NCBI GenBank assembly: GCA_036505295.1
Contig: DASXTQ010000023.1
Location: 1-17,988, forward strand
Direction of reading: 5' to 3'
Origin: WS-7 sp036505295
Lineage (GTDB): Bacteria > Eisenbacteria > RBG-16-71-46 > SZUA-252
DNA: 17,988 bases
The position numbers were made by a program, and so were the translations under genes. This document shows, one piece after another, positions 1-8,142 of this stretch (positions are counted from its first letter, which is position 1; each line of letters opens with the position of its first letter). Under the pieces are notes generated by a model that did not search any database, was not told the origin of the DNA, and was given only the letters and a program-made list of their open reading frames with translations.

Positions 1-2418
1 GCACGCGGAGCAGCCGATGCACGCGTTCAAATCGATCGCCATTCCCCACCGGTAGCCGAGGTACTTATGCCTCGTCCACATCGAGGGCTCGTTCGTGGGC
101 GCGTCGTTTCCCGAGGACGGATCCTTGAGGAAAGACGCGAGGGTCGTCTCGTAAATGATGGGGCGGTCTTCGGTGTATTGATGCCCCTGCACGCAGGCGA
201 GCGGTGCTAAGCGCCCCGTCTTCGTGATTCGCGCCGGGATCCCGCTCAGACCGATCCGCCCGCCGGTTGCCTGGGCGAGCGCATAGCCGTTTTGTCCGAC
301 CTTGTTCCCCACGCGTCCCGCCGCGGTCCGGCCGAAGCCGACCGCGATCGCGACCACGTCGGGGTGGAGGCCGGGCTGCACGTGGACGGGCAGGTCAAAC
401 TTGGCGTGACCCACGTCCACCGTGACGACGTCCGCCTTCATCTCGTATTCCGAAACCCCTAGAGCCTTCGCGCGGGACGGAGCGATCGAGACGTAGTTGT
501 CCCAGCATATCTTCGAGACCGGATCGGGCAGCTCCTGGAGCCAGGCGTTGTTCCCGCTGCGCCCGTCGTAAAGCGTGACCGGCGTGTAGAGCACGAGCGA
601 GAGCGATCCGCCGGACAGCGCCGGGCCCGGCGTCGCTGGAATCTCGCTCAGAGCCCCCACCCGGAAGGCTCCGGGCGCCGAGCCCGCGCTCCCTTGACCT
701 TTCCCCCGCCACACCCCTTCGCGGAGCGCACCTTCCCAGAAGAGATCGAAGGACGCCGCGGCGTCGCTCTTCGGGTAGACGTCGCCGCGCCACCGCTCCC
801 TCAGATAGTCGTGCCAGGTTCCGACCGTGCCCGCGAGCGAGCCCGTCCCCAGGGAGCGTCCCCATGTGAGGAGCGTGTCCTGAAACGCCCGCGTGTCGTA
901 GAGCGGCGCAATCGCGGGCTGCGCGAGCGACCGCAGACCCCGGCGCGGCTCATGGTCGTTCCAGGATTCCAGGTAGTGGTGATCGGGCGCCACGAAATCA
1001 GCCTGGCGAGCCGTCTCGTCCACCCGGTCGGCAAAGCTCACGATGAACGGAATCCTCTTCATGAGGTCGCCGAATCCGAGCGCCGCAGGGAGCGTGTAGG
1101 CCGGGTTCACCCCATGGATGAGGAGCACCTGCACTTCCCCGCCGCGCATTCTCTCCACCAGCGAAAGCACGGCCTCCTCCGAGCCTTGTGCCTGAAGAGA
1201 AGGCGCCCCCCTCTCCACCGTCACGCCCTCGTTCCCGAGCGCCACGTTCAGAAGATTCGCAGCCACCTGGATCGCCACCGCATGGTTCGCGGGCGCCGCC
1301 TGCGGCCCGGCGAGGATCAGGCTCCTTCCGCGATTGGCCCAGAGATCGTCCGCCAGCGCGGCGAGCGTACCCTGCTTCAAGCCCGCGTCGCGCTCCGCGG
1401 CATCGGCCGGATACGCCCGGAGCGCCGCGCCCACCGCCGCGTTTCCCGAAAGGGTGGCGCGCGGATTCCGCACCAGAAGCTCGTTCGCCAGGGCGAGCGT
1501 GACCGCGAGGAGATGCTCCGGTCGCACACGGTACCGAACGTCCGCGTTGGTCCCGGTGAGCGTGAGGATCGGCTCGATCGCCACGACCTTGGACATCGAG
1601 CCCGACTCCGGTTTCCTGCGGCTCGCGAAATCGCGGGCGAACTCTACAGGAGATAGGAACGTCCCGAGCGGATCGGCTCCGATCGTGACCAGCAAATCGG
1701 CGTTGTCGAGGCGGTAGTGCGGGATGAGGCGCTCGCCATAGCAAAGCTCTTGGGCCTTGGCGATCGCGTCGCTCGAAACGGCGTCGTAGGAGATGTGGGA
1801 GCCCCCGGGGAATGTCTTGAGAAACTCGCCGATGAGCGCGCGCGTCGACGGGCTTGTGACCGTTCCGGTCAGGAGGACTGCTTTTCCGCCGCCCTCGCGC
1901 GCCCCGCGCAGCGCGCTCGCGGCACGCGCGTCGAGCCCTCCCCACGTGGCCGCCTTCGTGGCGCCCGTGGCGCGGTCGACCGCGACGGGACCGCGAAGCC
2001 GGTCCGGATCGTAGAGGTTGAGAAGCGACGCCTGCCCGCGTGCGCAAAGCCCGCCCCGGCTCAAGGGGTGCTCTTTCATCCCCTCGAGCTTGATCGGCCG
2101 CCCCTCGCGGGTCTTGACGAGGACGCCGCACGCCGCCGGGCACTCGCCGCACGTGGATGCGTACCACACCGCTTTCCCGGGAGTCGCTTCCTCGGGCATC
2201 TTGATATACGGAAGGATCTTTTCGACCGGTCTCCGCGCGCATCCCGCCGCCGCGAACGCAGCGCCGGCCCCGACCAGTTTCAAGAAATCGCGCCGCGAGG
2301 GGATCTCTGTGGTTTCTTCGGACGGCGTGAGGAACTCACGCTCGCGGAGCGCTTGAACCTCGGGATCGCCGTGGAGCTCGGCGAGAGAGCGCCAGTGCTT
2401 TGGAGTCGATTCGTTCAT
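1..2418 (-). CDS. actB: Alternative complex III subunit ActB (molybdopterin-oxidoreductase-like iron-sulfur protein), partial at the left edge
   Basis: Reading the minus strand from the ATG at 2418 gives 806 codons without a stop, so the gene continues beyond position 1. The N-terminus carries the WRSLAEL block (residues 9-15) typical of ActB. A twin-arginine element RRDFLK (42-47) is followed by a hydrophobic stretch ending in a lipobox-like AAGC (Cys60), which suggests Tat export and possible lipidation. A ferredoxin-type motif C90-x2-C93-x3-C97-x27-C125 follows. The rest resembles the molybdopterin oxidoreductase fold, and the second iron-sulfur domain is just beginning (DLNACIGCSAC) where the window ends. 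In this family the first domain is structural and has lost molybdenum, and the ferredoxin-like domain carries electrons from menaquinol oxidation. The ATG overlaps the actA stop as ATGA, so translation is probably coupled. actC-F would be expected to the left. Other frames here are shadows: the protein reads through intact. Confidence 0.93.
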   Translation of the reverse strand, partial: MNESTPKHWRSLAELHGDPEVQALREREFLTPSEETTEIPSRRDFLKLVGAGAAFAAAGCARRPVEKILPYIKMPEEATPGKAVWYASTCGECPAACGVLVKTREGRPIKLEGMKEHPLSRGGLCARGQASLLNLYDPDRLRGPVAVDRATGATKAATWGGLDARAASALRGAREGGGKAVLLTGTVTSPSTRALIGEFLKTFPGGSHISYDAVSSDAIAKAQELCYGERLIPHYRLDNADLLVTIGADPLGTFLSPVEFARDFASRRKPESGSMSKVVAIEPILTLTGTNADVRYRVRPEHLLAVTLALANELLVRNPRATLSGNAAVGAALRAYPADAAERDAGLKQGTLAALADDLWANRGRSLILAGPQAAPANHAVAIQVAANLLNVALGNEGVTVERGAPSLQAQGSEEAVLSLVERMRGGEVQVLLIHGVNPAYTLPAALGFGDLMKRIPFIVSFADRVDETARQADFVAPDHHYLESWNDHEPRRGLRSLAQPAIAPLYDTRAFQDTLLTWGRSLGTGSLAGTVGTWHDYLRERWRGDVYPKSDAAASFDLFWEGALREGVWRGKGQGSAGSAPGAFRVGALSEIPATPGPALSGGSLSLVLYTPVTLYDGRSGNNAWLQELPDPVSKICWDNYVSIAPSRAKALGVSEYEMKADVVTVDVGHAKFDLPVHVQPGLHPDVVAIAVGFGRTAAGRVGNKVGQNGYALAQATGGRIGLSGIPARITKTGRLAPLACVQGHQYTEDRPIIYETTLASFLKDPSSGNDAPTNEPSMWTRHKYLGYRWGMAIDLNACIGCSAC

Positions 2419-2942
2419 GTGTGGCACGTGTTGCAGTCCGTCGGCGCCTTGTTCTGGCGATGGCAGCTGATGCAGAAGCCCATCTTGAGATCCTTGGATT
2501 GCTGGATCACGTCCATGTTCTGGACCTGCCCGTGGCATGTCTGACACGCGAACCCGCGCGCGATGTGCCACTGGTGGCTGAAGTACACATAGTCAGGCTC
2601 GCGATGAACGCGGATCCACGGCATGGGCTTTCCGGCTTGGTAGTAGCTCGCCACCATTTGGATGGCGGGCCGGTCGGTCCGGACAACGGTGTGGCAGTTC
2701 ATGCACACGGCCATGGCGGGGATCGTCGCGTGGCGCGAGCGCTCGGCGTTGGAGTGGCAGTAGAGACAGGGGATCTTGTTCGTCCCGGCGTGGAGCTTGT
2801 GGCTGAATGGAATCGGCTGCTGCGGGGCGTACCCGACATTGCTGAAGGAATCGAAAAAGGACCAGCCGCCCAGAACGAGCAGGATCACCGCGATCGCAAA
2901 GAACTGCTTTGGGTTAAGAGTGCTCAAGTCGCCGGAAACCAC
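2415..2942 (-). CDS. actA: Alternative complex III pentaheme cytochrome c subunit ActA
   Basis: This 175-residue protein has one N-terminal hydrophobic segment (about residues 14-30), an uncleaved signal or membrane anchor. It then has five CxxCH haem-binding motifs at residues 59-63, 80-84, 133-137, 157-161 and 170-174. Extra histidines (FSHKLHAG at 46-53, VHRE near 113, FSHQWH at 121-126) can act as distal haem ligands. Length, haem spacing and position just before actB match the ActA subunit of alternative complex III, which passes electrons from menaquinol towards a periplasmic cytochrome or directly to a terminal oxidase. The GTG at 2942 is chosen because it follows a purine-rich AAAGGAAA, although the spacing is short. 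A strong promoter lies about 50 bp upstream. The alternative, a NrfB/NapC-type small multihaem cytochrome, is unlikely given actB next door. Confidence 0.92.
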   Translation of the reverse strand: MVSGDLSTLNPKQFFAIAVILLVLGGWSFFDSFSNVGYAPQQPIPFSHKLHAGTNKIPCLYCHSNAERSRHATIPAMAVCMNCHTVVRTDRPAIQMVASYYQAGKPMPWIRVHREPDYVYFSHQWHIARGFACQTCHGQVQNMDVIQQSKDLKMGFCISCHRQNKAPTDCNTCHT

Positions 2943-2999
2943 TTTCCTTTGGTGGTCAACCGCACGGGCGGATGAGACCCCTTGAAAACAAGATTGTGA

Positions 3000-3028
3000 A
3001 TAATGTCACCAACTTTGTCGACCGTCAA
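3000..3028 (-). promoter_or_regulatory. Sigma70-type promoter of the act operon
   Basis: On the minus strand there is a TTGACG -35 box (3028-3023), a 17-base spacer and a CATTAT -10 box (3005-3000). It points to a start near 2992 and a leader of about 50 bases before actA. The -35 box abuts a short inverted repeat AAGGG-CGAT-CCCTT at 3027-3040, a possible regulator site but too short to be sure. Boxes and spacing are seen directly; activity is inferred. Confidence 0.62.
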
Positions 3029-3202
3029 GGGCGATCCCTTTCAGGAAAGCGGATGACGCGAGATCGCGGCGACTGCGGCGATGTGGTCCGCCTCGAATGC
3101 GTGGCGCAGGCCCAGAACCAACCCCAGGGCCATATGGGAACGCAACCGGAATCATGCGCGGGAAGATACGATAGCCGCTCGCGATTGCCTAGCATCCTCG
3201 AG

Positions 3203-3231
3203 TTGCCGCATCACCGGGCGCTCTCTATACT
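3203..3231 (+). promoter_or_regulatory. Sigma70-type promoter of menF, placed for a leaderless transcript
   Basis: TTGCCG (3203-3208), a 17-base spacer and TATACT (3226-3231) form a near-consensus promoter. Only eight bases separate the -10 box from the GTG at 3240, so transcription would be expected to start at or within a few bases of the start codon. No Shine-Dalgarno sequence lies in between. Boxes are seen; leaderless initiation is inferred. Confidence 0.65.
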
Positions 3232-3239
3232 GGCCGACC

Positions 3240-4625
3240 GTGACGGCCCCTGATACCCCTTCATCCCCAACGGCACAATCCGGCGCCCGGCTTGAGGACG
3301 CGCCGGAAGCCGCGCGTTGGCTCCGGGCCGAGCCCGAAGCTTTCTCGGGCGAGAGCACGACGATTCCGGGAAAAAGCCCGTGGGATTGCCTTCGGTCCAT
3401 GCGGGGAGGGGCCGCCGGCCGCCGGGTCTTCCTTTGGGAGGCCCCGGAGGGGGAAGCGATCGCGGGGATTGGGGCCCTGTTTCGGATCGAGAGCTCGGGC
3501 AGGAGCCCAGCGGGCGTGGGCCCGGACCGCGACCGGTTCCAGGAGGTCCGGCTCAGGCTGAAGCGGGCGCTCGATGCGGCGAGCCACCGCGGGCCGACGC
3601 CTCCCGGCTTCCCCGGCGCGATCGCGATCGGCGGCTTCTCCTTCGCGGAACAGGGCGCTCGGCTTGGGTGGCCCGGGTTTCCCGATGCTTCCTTTTTTGT
3701 TCCCGCGCAAATGTTTTGGAAAGGCGTTTCGGGCGAGACGATCGAGACGCGATGGACCCCCGACGATGACGGCGAAGGAATTCCGAGTCCCGCCCGAAAG
3801 GAGCCTGCTTCCGCCCCCCAGTGGGATCGAGCCGCCTGGATCGAGGCCGTGCGGCTCACGCTGAAACGAATTCGGGATGGCGGATGCTCCAAGGCTGTGC
3901 TGGCGCGCTCGGTCGAGGTCCGGATGGATCGCGGGATCGATGCGATCGAAATCATGGAATCGCTCCGCACAGCCTATCCGGCGTGTTATCGGTTCCTGAT
4001 CGCGGACGGGAATGGAAACGCGTTCCTGGGAGCCAGCCCCGAGCGATCGGTACGGCTCGTCGACGGCGAGATTTCGAGCGAGGCGGTCGCCGGCACGCAA
4101 CGATGCGAGCCTGGGGATGACGAGCCGGCCCTCGCCCGTTTGCTCACGGCCAACGCGAAGGACCGAAGCGAGCACGCAATCGTCCTGCACCATCTGCTCG
4201 AAACGCTCCGACCCCTTTGCGATTCGCTGCACGCGCCGGAGGAGCCGGAAGCGATGAGGCTTCTTCACCTCCTGCACCTCCGCACGCCCGTACGGGGCCG
4301 AGCCCGCGATGGATCCCATATCCTTGACCTCGTATCACGATTGCACCCGACCCCCGCGATCGCGGGCTGGCCGCGGCGCGAGGCACTCGCCTGGATCGAC
4401 CACGTGGAGCCGTGCGGCCGCGGCTGGTACGCGGGGCCGATGGGCTGGGTGAACGGAACGGGAGAGGGAGATTTCGCGGTGGGCATCCGGTCGCTCGCCC
4501 TGTGCGGCGGACGCGCCCGCATCTTCGCGGGCGCCGGGATCGTCGAGGGCTCCGACCCGGAGCTCGAGTGGAACGAGACTGAGCTCAAGATGAAAGGGAT
4601 TCTCGATGCCGTCGCGCGCGACTGA
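3240..4625 (+). CDS. menF: Isochorismate synthase MenF
   Basis: MenF isomerises chorismate to isochorismate, the committed step of menaquinone synthesis. The C-terminal half is a full chorismate-binding domain. It has the general-base lysine in SKAVLAR (K218) and GASPE (E268), 50 residues apart as between K190 and E240 of E. coli MenF, then SEHAIV (E311), HPTPAIAG (369-376), RGWYAGPMGW (394-403) and GAGIVEGSDPE (431-441). The start chosen is the GTG at 3240, giving 461 residues, close to family size. The frame is open back to an ATG at 3081, but that extension is uncharacteristic and lies upstream of the promoter. It is the first gene of the men operon and its end overlaps menD by 20 bases. 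A salicylate or anthranilate synthase component is the alternative, but the men context argues for MenF. Confidence 0.93.
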   Translation: MTAPDTPSSPTAQSGARLEDAPEAARWLRAEPEAFSGESTTIPGKSPWDCLRSMRGGAAGRRVFLWEAPEGEAIAGIGALFRIESSGRSPAGVGPDRDRFQEVRLRLKRALDAASHRGPTPPGFPGAIAIGGFSFAEQGARLGWPGFPDASFFVPAQMFWKGVSGETIETRWTPDDDGEGIPSPARKEPASAPQWDRAAWIEAVRLTLKRIRDGGCSKAVLARSVEVRMDRGIDAIEIMESLRTAYPACYRFLIADGNGNAFLGASPERSVRLVDGEISSEAVAGTQRCEPGDDEPALARLLTANAKDRSEHAIVLHHLLETLRPLCDSLHAPEEPEAMRLLHLLHLRTPVRGRARDGSHILDLVSRLHPTPAIAGWPRREALAWIDHVEPCGRGWYAGPMGWVNGTGEGDFAVGIRSLALCGGRARIFAGAGIVEGSDPELEWNETELKMKGILDAVARD

Positions 4626-6438
4626 ACCGGTGGCACCCCGCGAAGGGGTGCGTACCGCGGACGCCGCCGGACCGGCCGCCGAGGCGGACGATGCGGCGCG
4701 CGCACGGGGCTCGATTCAGCTCGCGTGGGCGGACCGTTTCGCCGCCGGGCTCCACGATGCGGGAGTAAGGGACGCGGTCATCTGCCCGGGTTCCCGGTCC
4801 GCCCCTCTCGCGCTGGCGTTCGACCGTTCTCCGATCGCGACGCACGTCTCGCTCGATGAGCGTGCTGCGGGCTTCTTCGGGCTTGGTCTGGCCAAGGCGT
4901 CACGACGTCCCGTCGCGCTCGTGTGCACGTCGGGCACAGCCGCCGCGAACTTCTTTCCCGCGATCGTCGAGGCAAACTACGCGCGCGTGCCGCTGATCGT
5001 CGCCACGGCCGATCGCCCGCCCGAGCTTCGTGACACGGGCGCCCCGCAGACGATCGACCAGGTCAAGCTCTTCGGGAGCCAGGTGCGCTGGTTCGCCGAG
5101 GTCGGGGCACCCGAGGGCTCTCCCGCGATGCTCGACTACGTCACCTCACTCGGAACCCGCGCGGTCGCCGAGGCGTGGCGCGCTCCCGCGGGACCCGTGC
5201 ACTTGAACTTCGTGTTTCGCGAGCCGCTTCTTCCCGAACCGGATGCGGTTCCGCCGCCGCCCGCCTCGGCACCCGGCGCGCAGGTGGTGGCAGAGGCCCA
5301 TCCGCCGGCGCCGAGCGCCGTCGAGCGCGTCGCGAAGACCGTGCGGGGCCTGAGACGCGGCCTCATCGTGTGCGGCCCCGACGATTTCCCGCCGGAGTTC
5401 GCGGCCGCCGTGACGCGGCTCGCCCAGGTCACCGGGTATCCCATTCTGGCCGACCCGGCATCCCAGACCCGATTCGGCGCCCGCCCCGGCGAGGCGGTCC
5501 TCGGCGCCTACGACGCGTTTCTTCGGTCCGCGCCGTTCGCCCAGCGGCACGGCCCCGAGCTCGTGATCCAATTCGGCGCGGCGCTCACGTCGAAAGCGTT
5601 CCACGCGTACGCGTCCCGGCATCCCGCCGCGAGACATGTGATCGTGGATCCAGGCGCCGGCTGGCGAAGCCCCGCGCGCCGTGCGCGGGAAGTCGTGACC
5701 GCCGACCCTGCGGCCTTCGCCGGAGCCCTCTCGGAAGCGCTCGATGGAGCGGCGGATTCCCTTCCAAGTTGGCGTGACGTATTCGAGCGCGCGGAGCGCA
5801 CGGCACGCGCCACGATCGCCCGTCATCTCGAGGGCGCTCGGGGGTTTTGCGAGGGAAAGGTTTTCCCCGTGCTGTTGGACGCGCTCCCCGAATCCGGGAC
5901 CCTCTACGTCGGAAACAGCATGGCGATCCGAGACCTGGACTCCTTCGTACCCGAGCACCCCCGCCGCGTCCGCGTGCTCGCGAACCGCGGCGCGAACGGG
6001 ATCGACGGGGTCGTCTCGAGCGCGCTCGGTGCGAGCGCGGCTTCCGACGACCCGCTGCTCCTCGTCACCGGCGATCTCTCGTTCCATCACGACTTGAACG
6101 CGCTTCACATCGCGCGCGACGCACGCGTGCGCGCAACCATCGTCATCGTGCACAACGACGGCGGCGGGATCTTCTCCTTCTTGCCCGTCGCGCGGCATCC
6201 GGCGTTCGAGCGCTATTTCGGGACCCCCCACGGGCTTGATTTCGCCCCCATCGCGGCGCTGTACGGAGTCCCCTACTCGAGCCCGCGAACCTGGGAGGAG
6301 CTTCGCGCCCGGACGCGCGCCTCGCTTCAGGCCCGCGCGACCGAGGTGATCGAGGTTCGAACGGAGCGGGACGGTAATCGCGCGTGGCATCAGAGCGTCT
6401 GGGACGACGTGATCCGCGCGGTCGGGAGCGGCGCGTGA
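4606..6438 (+). CDS. menD: SEPHCHC synthase MenD (ThDP-dependent)
   Basis: MenD joins isochorismate and 2-oxoglutarate using thiamine diphosphate and Mg2+. Seen in the 610-residue product: CPGSRSAPLALAF (60-72), the activating glutamate in SLDERAAGFFG (E85), TSGTAAANFFPAIVEANYA, ADRPPELRDTGAPQTIDQ, and near the C-terminus GNSMAIRDLD, NRGANGIDG and the cofactor-binding GDLSFHHDLNAL followed by NDGGGIFSFLP. It is longer than the E. coli enzyme (about 556), mainly through an Ala/Arg-rich N-terminal extension of about 35 residues. The ATG at 4606 is kept because AAAGGGA lies at a good distance upstream, but in-frame GTG codons at 4630 and 4648 could also serve. It overlaps menF by 20 bases and shares GTGA with menH. 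Confidence 0.95.
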   Translation: MPSRATEPVAPREGVRTADAAGPAAEADDAARARGSIQLAWADRFAAGLHDAGVRDAVICPGSRSAPLALAFDRSPIATHVSLDERAAGFFGLGLAKASRRPVALVCTSGTAAANFFPAIVEANYARVPLIVATADRPPELRDTGAPQTIDQVKLFGSQVRWFAEVGAPEGSPAMLDYVTSLGTRAVAEAWRAPAGPVHLNFVFREPLLPEPDAVPPPPASAPGAQVVAEAHPPAPSAVERVAKTVRGLRRGLIVCGPDDFPPEFAAAVTRLAQVTGYPILADPASQTRFGARPGEAVLGAYDAFLRSAPFAQRHGPELVIQFGAALTSKAFHAYASRHPAARHVIVDPGAGWRSPARRAREVVTADPAAFAGALSEALDGAADSLPSWRDVFERAERTARATIARHLEGARGFCEGKVFPVLLDALPESGTLYVGNSMAIRDLDSFVPEHPRRVRVLANRGANGIDGVVSSALGASAASDDPLLLVTGDLSFHHDLNALHIARDARVRATIVIVHNDGGGIFSFLPVARHPAFERYFGTPHGLDFAPIAALYGVPYSSPRTWEELRARTRASLQARATEVIEVRTERDGNRAWHQSVWDDVIRAVGSGA

Positions 6439-7295
6439 TCCTGAACGTACGGGACGTCCCCTACCACGTCGCCATCGACGGAGATCCCGCGCGCGCGCCG
6501 GCGATCGTGCTCCTGCACGGGTTCAGCGGCTCGAGCGAAGACTGGATTCCGCTGACACCAAGGCTCCGCGATGCCGGGCGCTCCGTCATCGCGGTCGATC
6601 TCATGGGCCACGGAAAGACGGGCGCCCCCGCCGATCCCCTGCGCTACACGATGGCCGAGACCGTCCGGGACCTCGAAACGATCCTCGGCGCCCTGGGCTC
6701 CGAACGGCTGGACTGGCTCGGATACTCGATGGGCGGCCGCGTCACCCTCCACATGGCGCTTGCCCATCCGGAGCGCGTGCGCTCGCTCGTGCTCGAGAGC
6801 ACCTCCCCGGGTATCGAGGACGTGCACGCGCGCGCGCGGCGCCGCGAGGCCGACGATGCGTTCGCGGATCGGATCGAGGAGCGCGGGATCGCGTGGTTCG
6901 TGGAGTACTGGAGCACGCTCCCACTCTTCGAGACGCAATGGGAGCTTCCGCCGGCGACCCTCGCGGCCCTTCGGTCGAGGCGGATGGAATGCCTTCCCGC
7001 GGGGCTTGCGCGCTCCCTGCGTGGTATGGGCCAGGGAGCCCATGATTACCTCGGCAGCCGCCTCGGAAGCCTGCGCTGTGACGTGCTGCTCATCGCCGGC
7101 GGGCGCGACCTCAAGTACGTCGATGTGGCACGCCGCACCGCGGGGGCCATTCCCGGATCGGCTTGCGTGATCGTCCCCGGGGCCGGGCACGCGGTCCACC
7201 TGGAAGCGCCCGAGGTTTTTGCGGACGCGATCGCCGCGCACTGGATCGCGTCTTCGGTGCCGACCGCCGAAGCCTCGTCACGTCCTTACGAATAG
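6435..7295 (+). CDS. menH: SHCHC synthase MenH (alpha/beta hydrolase)
   Basis: MenH removes pyruvate from SEPHCHC to give SHCHC. The 286-residue product is a complete alpha/beta hydrolase with oxyanion-hole block LLHGFSGSSEDW (26-37), nucleophile elbow GYSMGG (S98), acid D225 in AGGRDLKY and base H252 in PGAGHAVHLE. Spacing fits the Ser/Asp/His triad of E. coli MenH. The start is the GTG at 6435, which overlaps the menD stop (GTGA) and follows GGGAG; a longer open frame from 6384 lies inside menD and is not needed. Alpha/beta hydrolases are hard to separate by motif alone, so the assignment leans on its place between menD and menB. Confidence 0.9.
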   Translation: MILNVRDVPYHVAIDGDPARAPAIVLLHGFSGSSEDWIPLTPRLRDAGRSVIAVDLMGHGKTGAPADPLRYTMAETVRDLETILGALGSERLDWLGYSMGGRVTLHMALAHPERVRSLVLESTSPGIEDVHARARRREADDAFADRIEERGIAWFVEYWSTLPLFETQWELPPATLAALRSRRMECLPAGLARSLRGMGQGAHDYLGSRLGSLRCDVLLIAGGRDLKYVDVARRTAGAIPGSACVIVPGAGHAVHLEAPEVFADAIAAHWIASSVPTAEASSRPYE

Positions 7296-7307
7296 GAGCC
7301 GACGCTC

Positions 7308-8138
7308 ATGACCCAGGCCGTAGGCATCGCGTGGAAAGCCTCTCGCACGTTCACCGATATCCTCTACGAAAAGGCCGAGGGGATTGCCAAGATCACCATC
7401 AACCGCCCGGACGTGCGGAACGCGTTCCGCCCGCTCACCGTCCGCGAGATGATTCAGGCCTTCGAGGACGTGCGGGAGGATCCCGAGGTCGGCGTCGCGA
7501 TCCTGACCGGCGCCGGAAGCGAAGCGTTCTGCTCGGGGGGAGATCAGCGCGTGCGCGGTACCGCTGGATACGTCGGCGACGATCAAGTGCCGCGCTTGAA
7601 CGTGCTCGATCTTCAGAAGCAGATCCGCTCCCTCCCGAAACCGGTTGTGGCGATGGTCGCCGGTTATGCGATCGGCGGCGGGCACGTGCTCCACGTCGTG
7701 TGCGACCTGACGATCGCGGCGGAGAACGCGATCTTCGGCCAGACCGGGCCGAAGGTCGGCTCCTTCGACGCCGGGTTCGGGGCCTCCTACCTTGCGCGCA
7801 TCGTCGGGCAGAAGCGGGCACGCGAGATCTGGTACCTCTGCCGGCAGTACGATGCCCGCCAGGCGCGCGAGATGGGGTTGGTGAATCAGGTGGTCCCGCT
7901 CGAGCGGCTCGAGGAGGAGACCGTCGCCTGGTGCCGTGAGATGCTGGCCATGAGCCCGCTCGCGCTCCGGTGCCTCAAGGCATCGTTCAACGCCGAATGC
8001 GACGGGGAGGTCGGGCTGCAAGAGCTGGCCGGAAACGCGACGCTTCTCTACTACATGACCGAGGAGGCGCAGGAGGGGCGAAACGCGTACCTCGAGCGGC
8101 GAAAACCGGATTTCTCCAAATTCCGCCGGCTTCCCTGA
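7308..8138 (+). CDS. menB: 1,4-dihydroxy-2-naphthoyl-CoA synthase MenB, bicarbonate-dependent type
   Basis: MenB is the crotonase-fold enzyme that closes the second ring of OSB-CoA to form DHNA-CoA. The 276-residue product carries CSGGDQ (75-80), LNVLDLQKQIR (97-107), AGYAIGGGHVLH (118-129), the signature QTGPKVGSFD (145-154) and REIWYLCRQYDA (172-183). Gln145, Gly147 and Trp175 match the bicarbonate-binding Q154, G156 and W184 of E. coli MenB, so this is the type that borrows bicarbonate as base rather than a side-chain aspartate. The ATG at 7308 has AGGAG about nine bases upstream. menA follows after four bases. Confidence 0.96.
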   Translation: MTQAVGIAWKASRTFTDILYEKAEGIAKITINRPDVRNAFRPLTVREMIQAFEDVREDPEVGVAILTGAGSEAFCSGGDQRVRGTAGYVGDDQVPRLNVLDLQKQIRSLPKPVVAMVAGYAIGGGHVLHVVCDLTIAAENAIFGQTGPKVGSFDAGFGASYLARIVGQKRAREIWYLCRQYDARQAREMGLVNQVVPLERLEEETVAWCREMLAMSPLALRCLKASFNAECDGEVGLQELAGNATLLYYMTEEAQEGRNAYLERRKPDFSKFRRLP

Positions 8139-8142
8139 AGCG

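Larger units (their letters stand above)
2943..3239. other. Divergent intergenic control region between act and men operons
   Basis: This stretch of about 300 bases contains the leftward act promoter and the rightward menF promoter. The sequence between them (about 3041-3202) has no convincing gene. A rightward reading frame in the menF frame begins at 3081, but its residues look like random arginine-rich translation and lie upstream of the menF promoter, so it is not treated as coding. No long hairpin or riboswitch fold was recognised. Confidence 0.6.

Noticed and set aside
998..2242. A 414-codon frame on the minus strand inside actB, and several other long frames in 395-2544
   Set aside because: The actB frame is open and matches its family across the whole stretch. 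The others are arginine-rich shadows of GC-rich coding DNA.
3081..3239. A longer N-terminus for menF
   Set aside because: The extra 53 residues look non-coding, and the promoter for menF lies within them.
5146..6390. A 414-codon frame antisense to menD
   Set aside because: Residues are shadow-like with no family signature, while menD is intact with all its motifs.
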